Origin: Bryobacteraceae bacterium
GTDB taxonomy: Bacteria > Acidobacteriota > Terriglobia > Bryobacterales > Bryobacteraceae
Assembly: GCA_025055455.1 (NCBI GenBank)
Contig: JANWXD010000014.1
Coordinates: 1-64,000 of the forward strand
Direction: 5' to 3'
Length of the DNA: 64,000 nt
The notes below the pieces were generated by a model. It was not told the origin of the DNA. It saw only the letters and a list, made by a program, of their open reading frames with translations, and ran no database searches. The translations under genes and the position numbers were made by a program. Positions 42,125-51,785 of the stretch are shown one piece after another (positions within the stretch are counted from its first letter, which is position 1; each line of letters opens with the position of its first letter).

Positions 42125-43588
42125 TCAAACCAGCAGTTTCTTGACAACCTCTCCGGAGACGTCGGTCAGCCGGAAGTGGCGGCCTTGGTACTGATAGGTT
42201 AGCCGCGTATGGTCCACGCCCAGGCAGTGAAGGATCGTGGCTTGAAGGTCATGGATGTGGACCGGATCCGAGACGATGTTGTAACAATAGTCATCCGTCT
42301 CGCCAATCGTGATGCCGGGCTTGATGCCCCCGCCGGCCAGCCACATCGTGAAGCAGCGCGGATGATGATCTCGTCCGTAGTTGGTTTCCGTCAGCCGTCC
42401 CTGGCAGTACACCGTGCGTCCGAATTCCCCTCCCCAGATCACGAGCGTGTCGTCGAGCAGCCCGCGCTGCTTCAAGTCCAGAATCAGCGCCGCAGAAGGC
42501 TGGTCCACGCTCTTGCACTGGAGGGCAATGTCCCGCGGCAGGTCATTGTGCTGATCCCAGCCGCGCTTGTACAACTGCACGAACCGCACGCCGCGCTCGA
42601 CCAGCCGCCGCGCCAGCAGGCAGTGGTTGGCGTAGGTGCCCGGCTTGCGTGCCTCCTCGCCGTACAGCTCGAAGATGTAGTCGGGCTCGTTGGACAGGTC
42701 CACCAGTTCGGGCACCGACGCCTGCATGCGGAAGGCCATCTCGAACTGGGCAATACGCGTCTCGATTTCGGGATCCGCGTAGGCTTGCGCCCGTGTGCGG
42801 TTGAGCTCCTGAAGGCTGTCGAGCATGAGCCGCCGTAGGTCGCGGTCCACGCCTGGCGGGTCCGACAGGTACAGCACCGGATCCCCGCCGGAGCGGAACT
42901 GCACGCCCTGGTAGCGAGAGGGCAGAAAACCGCTCCCCCACAAGCGAGAAAACAGCGGCTGGTCCACGTTCAACGCGCTGGCTTGCGATACCATCACCAC
43001 GAAGGCCGGCAAATTCTCGTTCTCGCTGCCCAACCCATAGCTGACCCAAGCGCCCATGCTCGGCCGCCCCGGCTGCTGGCTTCCGGTCTGGATGAACGTG
43101 ATCGCTGGGTCGTGATTGATGGCCTCCGTATGGACACTCTTCACGATGGCGATGTCGTCCACGATCCGGGCGTGGTACGGCAACAGTTCGCTCAACCACG
43201 CGCCGGACTGGCCGTGCTGCTGAAACTTGAAAATGGAATTGGCCACCGGCAGAGTGCCCTGGCCGGACGTCATCCCGGTGATGCGCTGGCCCATCCGCAC
43301 CGAATCGGGCAGCTCGGTTCCCCGAAGTCGTTCCAGTTGCGGCTTGTAGTCGAACAAGTCAATCTGCGACGGCCCGCCGGACTGGTGCAGAAAAATCACG
43401 TGCTTCGCCTTGGGGGTGAAGTGCGGCAGATCCGCGAGCCCGCCCGTTTTGGGGTTGATCGCCGGCGTGCCGGCAAATAGCTTCGGCTCGAGTAGCGACG
43501 CGAGCGCCGCAACACCTAGGCCCGTGCTGGTCAGCGAGAAGAAGTGACGACGCGTGATGGCCAACCGCAGCTCGTCGTGGCAGCACAT
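42125..43588 (-). CDS. DUF1501 protein, Tat-exported
   Basis: 487 residues. A Tat-type signal ([19 protein letters not shown]) precedes the sulfatase-like DUF1501 fold: [26 protein letters not shown]-type metal region ([19 protein letters not shown]), [19 protein letters not shown] and the C-terminal [17 protein letters not shown]. In planctomycetes and acidobacteria DUF1501 genes usually follow a DUF1549/DUF1553 cytochrome-domain gene; here that partner is missing. The ATG at 43588 is chosen for its AGGAGG 7 nt upstream. Confidence 0.88.
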   Translation of the reverse strand: MCCHDELRLAITRRHFFSLTSTGLGVAALASLLEPKLFAGTPAINPKTGGLADLPHFTPKAKHVIFLHQSGGPSQIDLFDYKPQLERLRGTELPDSVRMGQRITGMTSGQGTLPVANSIFKFQQHGQSGAWLSELLPYHARIVDDIAIVKSVHTEAINHDPAITFIQTGSQQPGRPSMGAWVSYGLGSENENLPAFVVMVSQASALNVDQPLFSRLWGSGFLPSRYQGVQFRSGGDPVLYLSDPPGVDRDLRRLMLDSLQELNRTRAQAYADPEIETRIAQFEMAFRMQASVPELVDLSNEPDYIFELYGEEARKPGTYANHCLLARRLVERGVRFVQLYKRGWDQHNDLPRDIALQCKSVDQPSAALILDLKQRGLLDDTLVIWGGEFGRTVYCQGRLTETNYGRDHHPRCFTMWLAGGGIKPGITIGETDDYCYNIVSDPVHIHDLQATILHCLGVDHTRLTYQYQGRHFRLTDVSGEVVKKLLV

Positions 43589-43675
43589 CGACATGCCTCC
43601 TCTGAGGATTGCTCCTATCATACCTCCCCCGGCAAGCGCTCGGGCAGGCCCCGCGAACCGCGATAGTCTGGAGCC

Positions 43676-45256
43676 ATGACCACCACACCATCGACCGCCG
43701 CCGACCACTTCGTCAACGCATTGAAGACGCGCGGCGTCACCTGGGTGGCGACCCTGTGCGGACACGGACTCGAACCGCTCTACTTCGCCGCCACCAAGGT
43801 CGGCTTGCGCCTCGTGGACACGCGCAACGAACAAACCGCCAGCTACATGGCAGAGGCCTACGGCAGGCTCACGCGCCGCGCCGGCGTCTGTGCGGTTTCA
43901 AGCGGTGTGGCCCACATCAACGCTCTGACGGGCCTGGCCAACGCGTGGTTCGACAGTTCTCCGATGCTGCTGGTGACCGGCGAGGGAGCCGTGCGCACGG
44001 CCGGCTTGGGCCATTTTCAAGACATGGACCACACCGGCTTGGCGCGGCCCCTGGCCCGGTACGCGCGCCGGCTAGATCATCCCGCGCGCACTCTGGAGAT
44101 CCTCGACGCCGCCTTTCACGCAGCCGAGGGGCCGCCGCCGGGCCCTGCACAGATCACCTTTCCCCTGGACGTCCAGAACACGCCGATCGAAGAAGGCGAG
44201 CTGGTGAAGCCGGGCCCGCCCACCCCCTGGCGGCCCGCCGAAACCGATCCCGAGGAGATCGCGCGGCGCCTCAGCCAAGCCTCGCAGCCTCTGATCGTGG
44301 CCGGCAGCGGCTTGTTTTACGCCGGCGCCTCCGAGGCGATGCTACATTTCGCGGAACGCTTCTCCATTCCGGTGGCGGTTCCCATCTGGGACCGCGGCCC
44401 CGTCAATCGCGTCAGCGACACCTTCGTCGGCGTGCTCGGCGCGGCCACCGGCGGTCCCCGATTGCTGGCCGACGCAGATTGCATCTTGCTGGCCGGGGCG
44501 GCCGTGGACTACCGCATTGGTTTCCTCCAGCCCGACGCTGTGCGCCCGGAGGCGGCGCTCTTTCGTCTCACCCACGGATTCCGAGAGCTTCTTGCGCTCT
44601 CGGAACGTCGCGGCCTGCGAGCTTTCACCTCTTGGCTCGCCGAGGCGCGGCGCCGGCGCGTCGCATTTCGCCAAGCCATCGAAGATTCCGCGGCGGCTCA
44701 GGCGCGGGCGGGCACGCACGCCGTTCACGTGCTCTCTGCCCTGCGCCGGGTCATGACCGAAGACGCGGTGCTTCTGGTAGATGGCGGCGCCATTGGGCAA
44801 TGGTTCCACCAACTACTCTGCGACCGCTATCCGGAGCATTGGCTCACCTGCGGCCGCAGCGGCGTCGTGGGCTGGGGGATCGGCGGCGCGATGGCGGCGC
44901 GCCTAGCTTTCCCGGATCGCCCCGTGATTCTGTTGTCCGGCGACGGCGCTTTCACGTTTACCGTGGCGGACCTAGAGTCCGCCGTGCGGCAGCGGTTGCC
45001 GTTCGTCGCCGTGGTGGCGGACGATCAGGCCTGGGGGATCACCAAGGCCGGGCACGAGCGGCAGTTCGGCCAGCCGATCGCCAGCACGCTCGGTCCGATT
45101 GCCCTGGATCGGCTTGCCGAAGCACTCGGCGCACGCGGCTTACGGCTGGAGCGCGCCGAGCAGATCGCACCGGCGCTAGAAGAAGCTCTGGGCGCTCGGG
45201 AAGTGACGGTGTTGCACGTGCCGGTCGTAGGCGGCCTGCCCGCCGGATCGGCTTGA
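43676..45256 (+). CDS. Thiamine-pyrophosphate-dependent enzyme, acetolactate-synthase-like
   Basis: 526 residues with the three-domain plan of the acetolactate synthase/pyruvate decarboxylase superfamily: N-terminal pyrimidine domain with catalytic Glu52 in [17 protein letters not shown], central domain, and C-terminal pyrophosphate domain with [18 protein letters not shown] and VADDQAWGI. It lacks a CoA- or FAD-specific signature that I can identify, so the 2-keto acid substrate is open. The downstream gene (37 bp) encodes a carboxymuconolactone-decarboxylase-like protein, perhaps cotranscribed. The gene diverges from DUF1501. Confidence 0.88.
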   Translation: MTTTPSTAADHFVNALKTRGVTWVATLCGHGLEPLYFAATKVGLRLVDTRNEQTASYMAEAYGRLTRRAGVCAVSSGVAHINALTGLANAWFDSSPMLLVTGEGAVRTAGLGHFQDMDHTGLARPLARYARRLDHPARTLEILDAAFHAAEGPPPGPAQITFPLDVQNTPIEEGELVKPGPPTPWRPAETDPEEIARRLSQASQPLIVAGSGLFYAGASEAMLHFAERFSIPVAVPIWDRGPVNRVSDTFVGVLGAATGGPRLLADADCILLAGAAVDYRIGFLQPDAVRPEAALFRLTHGFRELLALSERRGLRAFTSWLAEARRRRVAFRQAIEDSAAAQARAGTHAVHVLSALRRVMTEDAVLLVDGGAIGQWFHQLLCDRYPEHWLTCGRSGVVGWGIGGAMAARLAFPDRPVILLSGDGAFTFTVADLESAVRQRLPFVAVVADDQAWGITKAGHERQFGQPIASTLGPIALDRLAEALGARGLRLERAEQIAPALEEALGAREVTVLHVPVVGGLPAGSA

Positions 45257-45293
45257 GTCCGCAGCAAGCTACCCTAGCCAGAGGAGGATACCC

Positions 45294-45626
45294 ATGTCAT
45301 CATTGCCCGAGTCGGTCTCAAAATTCCGTGAACGCTACCCGCGCATCTGGCACGCCTTCGAGCAGTTAGGCGCCGAGTGCCACGAGGCCGGCCCGCTCGA
45401 CGAGAAAACCCGCCGGCTCGTCAAGCTGGCGCTGGCCGTGGCTCACCGCCACGAAGGCGCGGTGCATTCGGCCGTGCGCAACGCCCTCGCTTCCGGCGTG
45501 AGCCCGGACGCCATGCGGCACACAGCCCTGCTGGCCGTCACCACCATCGGATGGCCCGCAGCGTTCGCCGCTCTCACTTGGATCGAGGAGGCCCTCGAAA
45601 GCCAAAGTGGCCCAACCGGCGTCTGA
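45294..45626 (+). CDS. Carboxymuconolactone-decarboxylase/AhpD-like protein
   Basis: 110 residues, all helical: DEKTRRLVKLALAVAHRHEG then AVHSAVRNALASGVSPDAMR and HTALLAVTTIGWPAAFAAL. AhpD-type members have a CxxC peroxidatic pair before the conserved His; here the corresponding stretch is HEGAVHSAV with no Cys, so a thiol peroxidase role is excluded and a decarboxylase-like role is more likely. Ribosome site AGGAGG precedes the ATG. The next gene starts inside its 3' end (20-nt overlap). Confidence 0.85.
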   Translation: MSSLPESVSKFRERYPRIWHAFEQLGAECHEAGPLDEKTRRLVKLALAVAHRHEGAVHSAVRNALASGVSPDAMRHTALLAVTTIGWPAAFAALTWIEEALESQSGPTGV

Positions 45627-46017
45627 ACCTCGCGGAAAAGGCGTCTTCCGGCGTTACCTCCTGCTACAGATCCCGGGCTGGATCTTGGTGGCGCTGATTC
45701 TGGCCGGCCTGCACCGCTGGGCCGGACTGCCGCTATGGGCGGCCGCCACCGCTTATGCCGTCTACGTGGGAAAAGACTTCCTGCTGTACCCTTTCCTCCG
45801 GCGGGCCTACGAACCAGACCCGCGGTCAGGCGTCGAGCGGCTGGTTGGCCAGCGAGGTGTGGCCGAGACCGATTTGAGTCCCGACGGCTTTGTCCGCGTG
45901 CGCGGCGAGTTATGGGGCGCCGAGCTGGAACCGGCCGGCGCCAGAGCGTTGCGCGGCGATCCAATCGTAGTTACGGGCGCCCGCGGCATGACGCTGCGTG
46001 TTCGACGGAGCGAGTGA
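45607..46017 (+). CDS. NfeD-like membrane protein
   Basis: 136 residues. Two predicted membrane helices (YLLLQIPGWILVALILAGL; LPLWAAATAYAVYVG) precede an OB-fold domain (LVGQRGVAETDLSPDGFVRV, GELWGAELEPAGARAL) characteristic of NfeD C-terminal domains. NfeD proteins pair with stomatin/SPFH proteins or a ClpP-like protease; neither is adjacent. Starts at GTG 45607 within the end of the previous gene. Confidence 0.8.
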   Translation: MAQPASEPRGKGVFRRYLLLQIPGWILVALILAGLHRWAGLPLWAAATAYAVYVGKDFLLYPFLRRAYEPDPRSGVERLVGQRGVAETDLSPDGFVRVRGELWGAELEPAGARALRGDPIVVTGARGMTLRVRRSE

Positions 46018-46041
46018 ACCCCGACAACGATCCGCCTCGGC

Positions 46042-46049
46042 GCCGATAA
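46042..46049 (+). promoter_or_regulatory. Possible sigma28 (FliA) -10 element
   Basis: GCCGATAA, the flagellar sigma28 -10 consensus, 7 bp upstream of the GTG at 46057. The matching -35 (TAAA, 15 bp away) is not conserved, so this is a weak call that rests on the location next to flagellar genes. Confidence 0.3.
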
Positions 46050-46056
46050 GCCCTGC

Positions 46057-46458
46057 GTGGACGCGTTTGTTCGCAACGCCGAGGCTCTGCTGGATACCGC
46101 CTCGAGTCCCGCCAGCCCGGGCGAAGAGTCCGAATGGGTCGCGCTCGTCGGCCCGGGCTCGCAGATCCGCCTGCTTGCGGGAACCGATTGGCCACTGGAA
46201 TCCTTGCGCCTGCATCACGGCGCGCTCATGGCCTATCGTGTATCTCGCCGGCGCGGCAAAGTGCGGATCGAGGGGCGCGCCGAGCGCCGAAGTGTCACCC
46301 TGGAACGCGAGACCGCACTGCCGGCGCTTCAGTTGTCCTCCTGCACCCGGCGTTGCTCGAGCGGGGAGGCCAGATTCTGCGTTTCTCCTTCCGGCTCTTT
46401 GCCTTCCGCGGCGACTGGGGCCTTTTTGCCGAGCTGGTTCAGAATCCACCGCACGTAG
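46057..46458 (+). CDS. Hypothetical protein overlapping the lytic transglycosylase gene
   Basis: 133 residues from GTG 46057. The first 90 residues look protein-like (ALVGPGSQIRLLAGTDWPLE, HHGALMAYRVSRRRGKVRIE); the last 43 are the antisense of the transglycosylase 3' end, Ser/Arg-rich, and probably not selected. A convergent 130-nt overlap is unusual. The reading may be of a real small flagellar-locus protein, but I do not recognise it. Confidence 0.4.
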   Translation: MDAFVRNAEALLDTASSPASPGEESEWVALVGPGSQIRLLAGTDWPLESLRLHHGALMAYRVSRRRGKVRIEGRAERRSVTLERETALPALQLSSCTRRCSSGEARFCVSPSGSLPSAATGAFLPSWFRIHRT

Positions 46459-47045
46459 GCGACCGTCTCGGGGAAGGAAGGCACGCCGCCGGCCGCATCC
46501 ACCGCGGAAGGCCCGGCATTGTATGCCCCCAGTGCACGGGACAAGTCGCCGCGGTAGCGATCGAGCAACTCGCGCAAGTAGCGCGCCCCCGCGCGAATGT
46601 TTTCCCCGGGGTCGAACGCATCGGTCACCCCCAGCTCGCGGGCCGTTTCGGGCATCAGCTGCATCAGCCCCAGCGCTCCCCGGGAGGAGACGGCGCAAGG
46701 ATCGAAGCCGGATTCTCTTTCGATGACGGCCCAGAGCAAAGCTTCCTCGAGCCGCTCGCGTCGCGCCGCCTGCTGAACGAGCGGAGAAATGTCCGGTTTC
46801 GCCAACGGGCCGCAGCCTTGCGGCGCGACTCTGTCCGGCTCAAGCGAGGCTGCCGGCCCGAGGGCCGATTCCCTCTGACGCCTGACGGCAGCGAGCTGCT
46901 GCGCAATGGCCTGTTCCATGGCCCGGATGCTCTCTTGCTGGCGCGCCACCGATCGTGCCAGCGCCTGCTCGGCGGCCCGGGGTTCGCTCGCCGAAGCCGC
47001 CAGGGCCACGACGGCCGGCAGCCAGCTAGATCGAATCCCCGGCAT
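46329..47045 (-). CDS. Lytic transglycosylase (SLT domain)
   Basis: 238 residues. A signal-like N-terminus (SSWLPAVVALAASAS) and a coiled-coil spacer (QESIRAMEQAIAQQLAAVRR) precede an SLT-type soluble transglycosylase: catalytic Glu in VIERESGFDPCAVSSRGALG, LMQLMPETARELGV, GARYLRELLDRYRGD and LGAYNAGPSAVDAAGG. It cuts peptidoglycan glycan strands. Since the FlgJ here lacks a muramidase domain, this protein is the likely local cell-wall opener for the flagellar rod (inference from context). Confidence 0.9.
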   Translation of the reverse strand: MPGIRSSWLPAVVALAASASEPRAAEQALARSVARQQESIRAMEQAIAQQLAAVRRQRESALGPAASLEPDRVAPQGCGPLAKPDISPLVQQAARRERLEEALLWAVIERESGFDPCAVSSRGALGLMQLMPETARELGVTDAFDPGENIRAGARYLRELLDRYRGDLSRALGAYNAGPSAVDAAGGVPSFPETVAYVRWILNQLGKKAPVAAEGKEPEGETQNLASPLEQRRVQEDN

Positions 47046-47142
47046 AAGGTTTCGTTCTCAAATCGAACCGCGGCGTCCGATGAGAAAAGAGGAGCAGAGG
47101 ACCCAAGCGGCGCATCGCCGCCGGTCCGGGAAGGAGCAGGTT

Positions 47143-47427
47143 ATGGAGATCACGGCGTTGCACCGGCCCGCACCCGTGCAGTCGGCCGCTGGGCAGCCCG
47201 TGGCGCCGGAGCAGGCCGCGCAGAACCGCGAGCTCATCCAAGCGGTCAAGGCGCTCAACGCCGCTGAGCTGTTCGGTCAGGACCGAGAACTGACGTTCGC
47301 GGTGGATCGTGAGACCCAACGCACCGTCATTCGGGTGGTGGACCGCAAGACTCGGGATGTCATCCAGCAGATTCCGCCCGAGCACGTGCTCGAGCTGGCG
47401 CGCGAGCATCGGCGCGGACGCGAATGA
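47143..47427 (+). CDS. flaG: FlaG family flagellar protein
   Basis: 94 residues. A disordered N-terminus leads into the FlaG core: ELTFAVDRETQRTVIRVVDR, KTRDVIQQIPPEHVLELARE. FlaG affects filament length and sits beside fliD/fliS in many genomes. The ATG at 47143 has AAGGAGC upstream; the gene diverges from the lytic transglycosylase across a 97-bp gap. Confidence 0.88.
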   Translation: MEITALHRPAPVQSAAGQPVAPEQAAQNRELIQAVKALNAAELFGQDRELTFAVDRETQRTVIRVVDRKTRDVIQQIPPEHVLELAREHRRGRE

Positions 47428-47466
47428 AACAAAACGGGCGCATTTTGAATCCATCCCGCCGGCGCG

Positions 47467-47474
47467 GCCGATAA
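47467..47474 (+). promoter_or_regulatory. Possible sigma28 (FliA) -10 element before fliS
   Basis: GCCGATAA, 20 bp upstream of the fliS ATG and just before its ribosome site TAGGAGG. The -35 region is not recognisable. It is the second exact copy of this octamer in the window, both before genes of the flagellar locus. Confidence 0.35.
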
Positions 47475-47493
47475 GGGGTGTAGGAGGAACGGA

Positions 47494-47940
47494 ATGGTCG
47501 GCACCGTGCAGGACGCCTATTTGGAAAGCCGCGTGCTGTCCGCCACTCCGCTGGAGCTGGTCCGGATCCTGTACCGGCTGGCCATCGAGCGGCTCCGCGA
47601 AGCCAAGGCCCATCAGGCCGCCGGCGACGTCACCGCCCGTTCGAAATCCCTCACTAAGACTTCGGAAATTCTCGCCGAGCTGACGGTCTCCCTCGACATG
47701 GCCCGAGGAGGAGCGCTGAGCGCCCGGCTGGCCGCGCTTTACCAGTACATGCAATCCCGCCTTCTGGAGGCGAACTTCCGCCAGGACATGGCGCTCGTGG
47801 ATGAGGTCATCGGTTTGCTTTCCACCCTGCTGGAGGCCTGGCAGCAGATCGAGGTACCCCATCCGGCGGCGCCGGTTGCAGAGTCGGCGGCCTTCAACGC
47901 TGCCTATCCGCATCGAGTTTCGCTGGACCTGAGCGTGTAG
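47494..47940 (+). CDS. fliS: Flagellin chaperone FliS
   Basis: 148 residues, four-helix export chaperone that binds flagellin C-termini in the cytoplasm: YLESRVLSATPLELVRILYR, AIERLREAKAHQAAGDVTAR, LAELTVSLDMARGGALSARL, AALYQYMQSRLLEANFRQDM and LSTLLEAWQQI. The Ala/Pro-rich C-terminus overlaps the convergent flgJ by 47 nt. Flagellin itself is not in the window. Confidence 0.93.
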   Translation: MVGTVQDAYLESRVLSATPLELVRILYRLAIERLREAKAHQAAGDVTARSKSLTKTSEILAELTVSLDMARGGALSARLAALYQYMQSRLLEANFRQDMALVDEVIGLLSTLLEAWQQIEVPHPAAPVAESAAFNAAYPHRVSLDLSV

Positions 47941-48226
47941 CCCCCTGAACCGCCTCGAGTCCTTCCCCGATCAGACGGGCCAGGCCCAACCCGCCGCCGT
48001 GGGCCAACGCCCGAGCCAATTCTTCCTCGGCCATCTCGAGAGCTGTAGCAGCCGCGTCCTCGCGATCCGTGCCGAGCCAGCCGCTCCAACCCGCCTCGCG
48101 CGCTGACTTGAGCAGCCGCGCCAGTAGCAGCGCCTCGAACTCCCGCGCTGCCTCTTCCAACCGCTGGCGGGACGCCTCCGAAGAAGACGGCGCGCTGCCC
48201 GCGGGGCCCAAAGCGTGCAGCTCCAT
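47894..48226 (-). CDS. flgJ: FlgJ-type rod-binding protein (no muramidase domain)
   Basis: 110 residues matching only the N-terminal scaffolding half of FlgJ: AAREFEALLLARLLKSAREA and EMAEEELARALAHGGGLGLA with the rod-binding pattern. The C-terminal muramidase of enterobacterial FlgJ is absent, as in many non-proteobacteria. It follows flgI with a 1-bp gap at the end of the flgF-flgJ operon. Confidence 0.88.
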   Translation of the reverse strand: MELHALGPAGSAPSSSEASRQRLEEAAREFEALLLARLLKSAREAGWSGWLGTDREDAAATALEMAEEELARALAHGGGLGLARLIGEGLEAVQGATRSGPAKLDADRQR

Positions 48227-48227
48227 T

Positions 48228-49325
48228 TCAGATCACCTCCAGCTCGGCCTCGAGCGCCCCAGCCGCCCGCAGGTTTTCCAGAATGGCAATGATGTCTCGC
48301 GGCGTCGAACCCACTGAGGTGAGCGCCCGGACCAGTTCCTCCACGGTGGCACCCTCCTTGAGCACGACGTTGCGCGCTTTGTCTTCCTTGATGCCCACTC
48401 CCACTTGCGGCACCACCTGTGTGGTTCCAGGCGACAGGGGCGGTGGCTGGGAAACGGCGAATGCGGTCTGGATCTCCACGGTCAGATTCCCGTGCAGGAT
48501 CGCTACCGGCGAGATGCGCACCTCCTTTCCCATCACGATCGTTCCGGTGCGCTCGTTCACCACCACTTTCGCGGGCCGGTCCGTCTCCACCGTGAGCCGT
48601 TCCAGCTCGGCGATGAACTCCGCCGCTCGTCCGATGAAAGCCTCCGGCACCCGAACGCTGACCACGGCGGCGTTGTCGGCCCGGGCCGCCGGCTCGCCCT
48701 CGGAGGCGAACTTCCGGTTCACCGCCGCGGCGATGCGCACGGCAGTGGAAAAATCCGCCTGCCGGAGTTGCAACTTCACGTGGCCCGTCGGCTCCGCCGT
48801 GGGGGCGGGCCGCTCGACCGTGGCTCCGTTCGGCACTCGGCCCACGGTCGGATGGTTGACGGTTTGACTCGTACCGAGACGTCCGGCCACGAACCCTCCC
48901 GTGACCACCGGACCCTGTGCGACGGCGTACACCTGCCCGTCGGCCCCCCGCAAGCTGGTAAGCAACAGCAAGCCCCCTTGCAGGTTGGAAGCATCGCCGA
49001 TGGCCGCCACGGTGACATCGATCTTGGTGCCGGGCCGCGCAAACGGCGGCAGCACAGCCGTCACCATGACCGCCGCGGTGTTGTTCACACGGATCGCCTC
49101 GGGGGCGACCGAGACCCCCATGCGCTCGAGCAGGTTGGTCAAGCTCTGCGCCGAAAACACCGTCTGGCGGCGGTCTCCCGTTCCCGCCAATCCCACGACC
49201 AGACCATAGCCGATCAGTTGGTTCTCCCGGACGCCCTCGAGCGAGACCAGCTCCTTGAGCCGCGTGGCGCCGCCGAGCGGAGCGAGCCCCGCCAGGATCG
49301 CCACCACCGTCCGCAGGCTGCGCAT
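48228..49325 (-). CDS. flgI: Flagellar P-ring protein FlgI
   Basis: 365 residues with a signal peptide (SLRTVVAILAGLAPLGGA). Family motifs: LKELVSLEGVRENQLIGYGL, VVGLAGTGDRRQTVFSAQSL, VNNTAAVMVTAVLPPFARPG, ERTGTIVMGKEVRISPVAIL and the C-terminal LGVSPRD-like LTSVGSTPRDIIAILENLRA. It forms the periplasmic P ring around the rod. The ATG at 49325 gives the signal peptide; the ring pair with flgH is adjacent. Confidence 0.95.
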   Translation of the reverse strand: MRSLRTVVAILAGLAPLGGATRLKELVSLEGVRENQLIGYGLVVGLAGTGDRRQTVFSAQSLTNLLERMGVSVAPEAIRVNNTAAVMVTAVLPPFARPGTKIDVTVAAIGDASNLQGGLLLLTSLRGADGQVYAVAQGPVVTGGFVAGRLGTSQTVNHPTVGRVPNGATVERPAPTAEPTGHVKLQLRQADFSTAVRIAAAVNRKFASEGEPAARADNAAVVSVRVPEAFIGRAAEFIAELERLTVETDRPAKVVVNERTGTIVMGKEVRISPVAILHGNLTVEIQTAFAVSQPPPLSPGTTQVVPQVGVGIKEDKARNVVLKEGATVEELVRALTSVGSTPRDIIAILENLRAAGALEAELEVI

Positions 49326-49341
49326 CCCTCGTCCCCTCCCC

Positions 49342-50025
49342 CTAAAACGGCAGCAAGCCAACAAGCAGACGATAGAGGAAAAACGGGCGACGCACGGCAT
49401 CGGCCACCACGCCTTTGCCGTTGACGCGCACTTCCAATTGGGCGATCCGGTCCGAACGGATCACGTTGCCCGGACTCAGGTCCTCCGGACGGATGACGCC
49501 GCGCACGACCACCGTTTGGCGTTCCGCGTTCACCTGCACCTCCTTGGCGCCCTCGATCACGAGGTAACCGTTGGGCAGCACATGCGTCACACGCGCCGCC
49601 AGAGTGGTGCTCAGCACGGTCTCGCGGCTGGTGGCGCCTTCGCCGTTGAGCTGCGACTCACCGCCGAGATCCGCCAGGTTCGCCAAGGGGCCGCGCGCCT
49701 TCGTGATGCCGCCCAGCGCAGCGACCGAAGCGGAGGCGCTCGAGGCGCGCGCGGTTTTGGTGGCGCCCCGCGCCAACGCGCTGGCCCGCTCGGCCACTAG
49801 AATCGTCACGATGTCGTCCACCTGCGCCGCCCGCACGTCCCGCGCCAAGTCCGCAAAGCGCGCCCCAGGAAACCAGATGGCCCCTGGCGCTGCCTGCATC
49901 TCGGGCCCCGGCCGGTTCATCGCCTCCTCGATGTAGCGGTCCAGCGCCGTGCGGGGCGGTTTGCCGGCCCGCTCGGCGCCGCTGACCGTCACGCACAGCA
50001 ACATCGCCGCCAGTTTCGCCTTCAT
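49342..50025 (-). CDS. flgH: Flagellar L-ring protein FlgH
   Basis: 227 residues. Signal peptide [18 protein letters not shown]; core motifs IWFPGARFADLARDVRAAQV, DDIVTILVAERASALARGAT, HVLPNGYLVIEGAKEVQVNA, RPEDLSPGNVIRSDRIAQLE. FlgH is normally a lipoprotein, but the only early Cys (LLCV) does not match a lipobox, so anchoring may differ. It overlaps flgA by 4 nt (ATGA), indicating translational coupling. Confidence 0.92.
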   Translation of the reverse strand: MKAKLAAMLLCVTVSGAERAGKPPRTALDRYIEEAMNRPGPEMQAAPGAIWFPGARFADLARDVRAAQVDDIVTILVAERASALARGATKTARASSASASVAALGGITKARGPLANLADLGGESQLNGEGATSRETVLSTTLAARVTHVLPNGYLVIEGAKEVQVNAERQTVVVRGVIRPEDLSPGNVIRSDRIAQLEVRVNGKGVVADAVRRPFFLYRLLVGLLPF

Positions 50026-50939
50026 GGCGTCCTCCTCTCCCCGAGCGACGGGGCCACCACGGGCGTCGCCACGCGTCCCGGGCCCTCCACCCGTGCGCGG
50101 AACACTTTGCCCGTCGCCGGATTGCGCACTCGCACGACTTGCCCCCGGGCCCCATCCGACTCGGCCCGCGCCTCGAGCACGACGCGCGCCGCACCCGCCG
50201 CCGCCTCGACGCGCACCAGCTCGCCGCGCGCCACCTCCGTGGCCTCGCCGAGCATGCCGCGACCCAGCGGCGCCCCAGCCGGAACCGAACGCAGGAGCCG
50301 GCGCCCAGCAACCTCCTCCACCGAAGTGAACCAGCCGCCCGCCTCCGGGAAGCCCTCCCGCTCTTCCAGGCGCACCTGCTCGGGCCGAATCACCTCTCCC
50401 GCTTTGAGCGACTCGGCCGCCACCACGCGGGGGCTCTTGGCCAGAATCCGGACCCGCGCCCACACGGGAAATCTTCGCCCACTGCCGTAGCGCACCCAGC
50501 CCTTCCACAGCACGGCCGCACCCGGCGCGGAAGCCGGCGGCCGCAACAGGCCCGAGCTGGGAAACTCCAGCACCCCGGGCGGCACCGGTTGCCGGCTCCA
50601 TTCGATCACCTCCAGCCGCACCGCTTGCGCCCCCAGACTTCCCATCAGAGCCGCCCGCACCTGCTCGGCACGGAGCCGCTCCATGCGCCGTTCGAAGCAC
50701 ACCGGCGCCGTTTCGCTCAGCGTCAAGCCGAAGCGCGCGGCCCAGCGCGCCAGCTCGCTCGATCGCACCCAGCGGCGCGTCCCCGGTGCCGGCGCATAGC
50801 CCAACTCAGCCTCCGGCGGCGCCGCGGCGAACGCCGGCACGACTCGAGCCACATCGGCCGCGCGGAGCCGCTCGCCGTCCACCGCCACGCAAGTTCCCCA
50901 AGCCAGAGACGTCACTGCTGACCAGGCCGCCAGCCTCAT
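50022..50939 (-). CDS. flgA: FlgA, P-ring assembly chaperone
   Basis: 305 residues. A signal-like N-terminus ([16 protein letters not shown]) is followed by a longer-than-usual middle and the C-terminal SAF-domain typical of Flg[41 protein letters not shown] and [20 protein letters not shown]. It works in the periplasm to assemble FlgI. Its position between flgG and flgH is standard for operons with this order. It overlaps flgG's stop by 4 nt. Confidence 0.88.
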   Translation of the reverse strand: MRLAAWSAVTSLAWGTCVAVDGERLRAADVARVVPAFAAAPPEAELGYAPAPGTRRWVRSSELARWAARFGLTLSETAPVCFERRMERLRAEQVRAALMGSLGAQAVRLEVIEWSRQPVPPGVLEFPSSGLLRPPASAPGAAVLWKGWVRYGSGRRFPVWARVRILAKSPRVVAAESLKAGEVIRPEQVRLEEREGFPEAGGWFTSVEEVAGRRLLRSVPAGAPLGRGMLGEATEVARGELVRVEAAAGAARVVLEARAESDGARGQVVRVRNPATGKVFRARVEGPGRVATPVVAPSLGERRTP

Positions 50940-51727
50940 CGCGTCAGATTGTTCACTTGCTGGTACATCTCGTCCGCCGCTTTGACGATCTTGGCGTTGG
51001 CCTCGTAGGCGCGCTGGCTCACGATCAAGTTGATGAACTCCTCCACCACGCTCACGTTGGATTGTTCGAGATAACCTTGCAGCAGCGTGCCCAAACCCTC
51101 CTGGCCTCCCGGAGTCCCCACCGTCGGATCCCCGGAGGCATCCGTCGGCAGGTATAAATTGCGCCCGATGCTGTTCAGCCCCGCCGGGTTTTGGAAATTG
51201 GCCAGCTGGATCTGCCCCGCCAGCTGCGCCGCCGTCTGGCCTGGTTGCGTGTAGCTGACCGTGCCGTCAGCTGCCACGGTGATCGACTGCGCGTCCGGCG
51301 GAATCGTAATCTGCGGCTCGATGGGATCGCCATCCAGCGTCACCAGGTTGCCATCCCGGTCCAGATGAAACGACCCGGCGCGCGTGTAGGCGATCTCCCC
51401 CGACGGCAGGCGCACCTGGAAAAAGCCCCGCCCTTGAATCACCAGATCGAGCGGATTCGAGGTTTGAATGAAATTGCCCTGCGTGAAGATGATCTCGTTC
51501 GAGGCGGCCCGGGTGCCCAGTCCGAGCTGCAAGCCCGTGGGAACCACGGTCTGCTGGCCCGCCGAAGCCCCCGGCGTCACCAGATTCTGATAGAGCAGGT
51601 CCTGAAACTGGGCCCGCCGGACCTTGTAGCCCACGGTGTTGGCGTTGGCCAGGTTGTGGGCGATGTTGTCCACGTTCAGCTGCTGCGCCGTCATGCCGCT
51701 GGCGGCGCTGTAGAGTGCGCGAATCAC
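50936..51727 (-). CDS. flgG: Flagellar distal rod protein FlgG
   Basis: 263 residues, right at the family norm. N-terminal rod motif [41 protein letters not shown]-terminal [20 protein letters not shown] and [15 protein letters not shown]. It starts at GTG 51727, preceded by GGAGGAGG. It forms the distal rod outside the inner membrane. Confidence 0.96.
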   Translation of the reverse strand: MIRALYSAASGMTAQQLNVDNIAHNLANANTVGYKVRRAQFQDLLYQNLVTPGASAGQQTVVPTGLQLGLGTRAASNEIIFTQGNFIQTSNPLDLVIQGRGFFQVRLPSGEIAYTRAGSFHLDRDGNLVTLDGDPIEPQITIPPDAQSITVAADGTVSYTQPGQTAAQLAGQIQLANFQNPAGLNSIGRNLYLPTDASGDPTVGTPGGQEGLGTLLQGYLEQSNVSVVEEFINLIVSQRAYEANAKIVKAADEMYQQVNNLTR

Positions 51728-51785
51728 GTTCCTCCTCCTCGTCCGGTTGTCGAATCTCTCTCCGCGGCGCGGCGTCTCCACGGAC

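Noticed and set aside
43609-45369. 586-codon plus-strand open frame in a second frame
   Set aside because: It covers the TPP enzyme in another frame and is almost all Arg/Ala/Gly; the other frame has the catalytic Glu and TPP motif.
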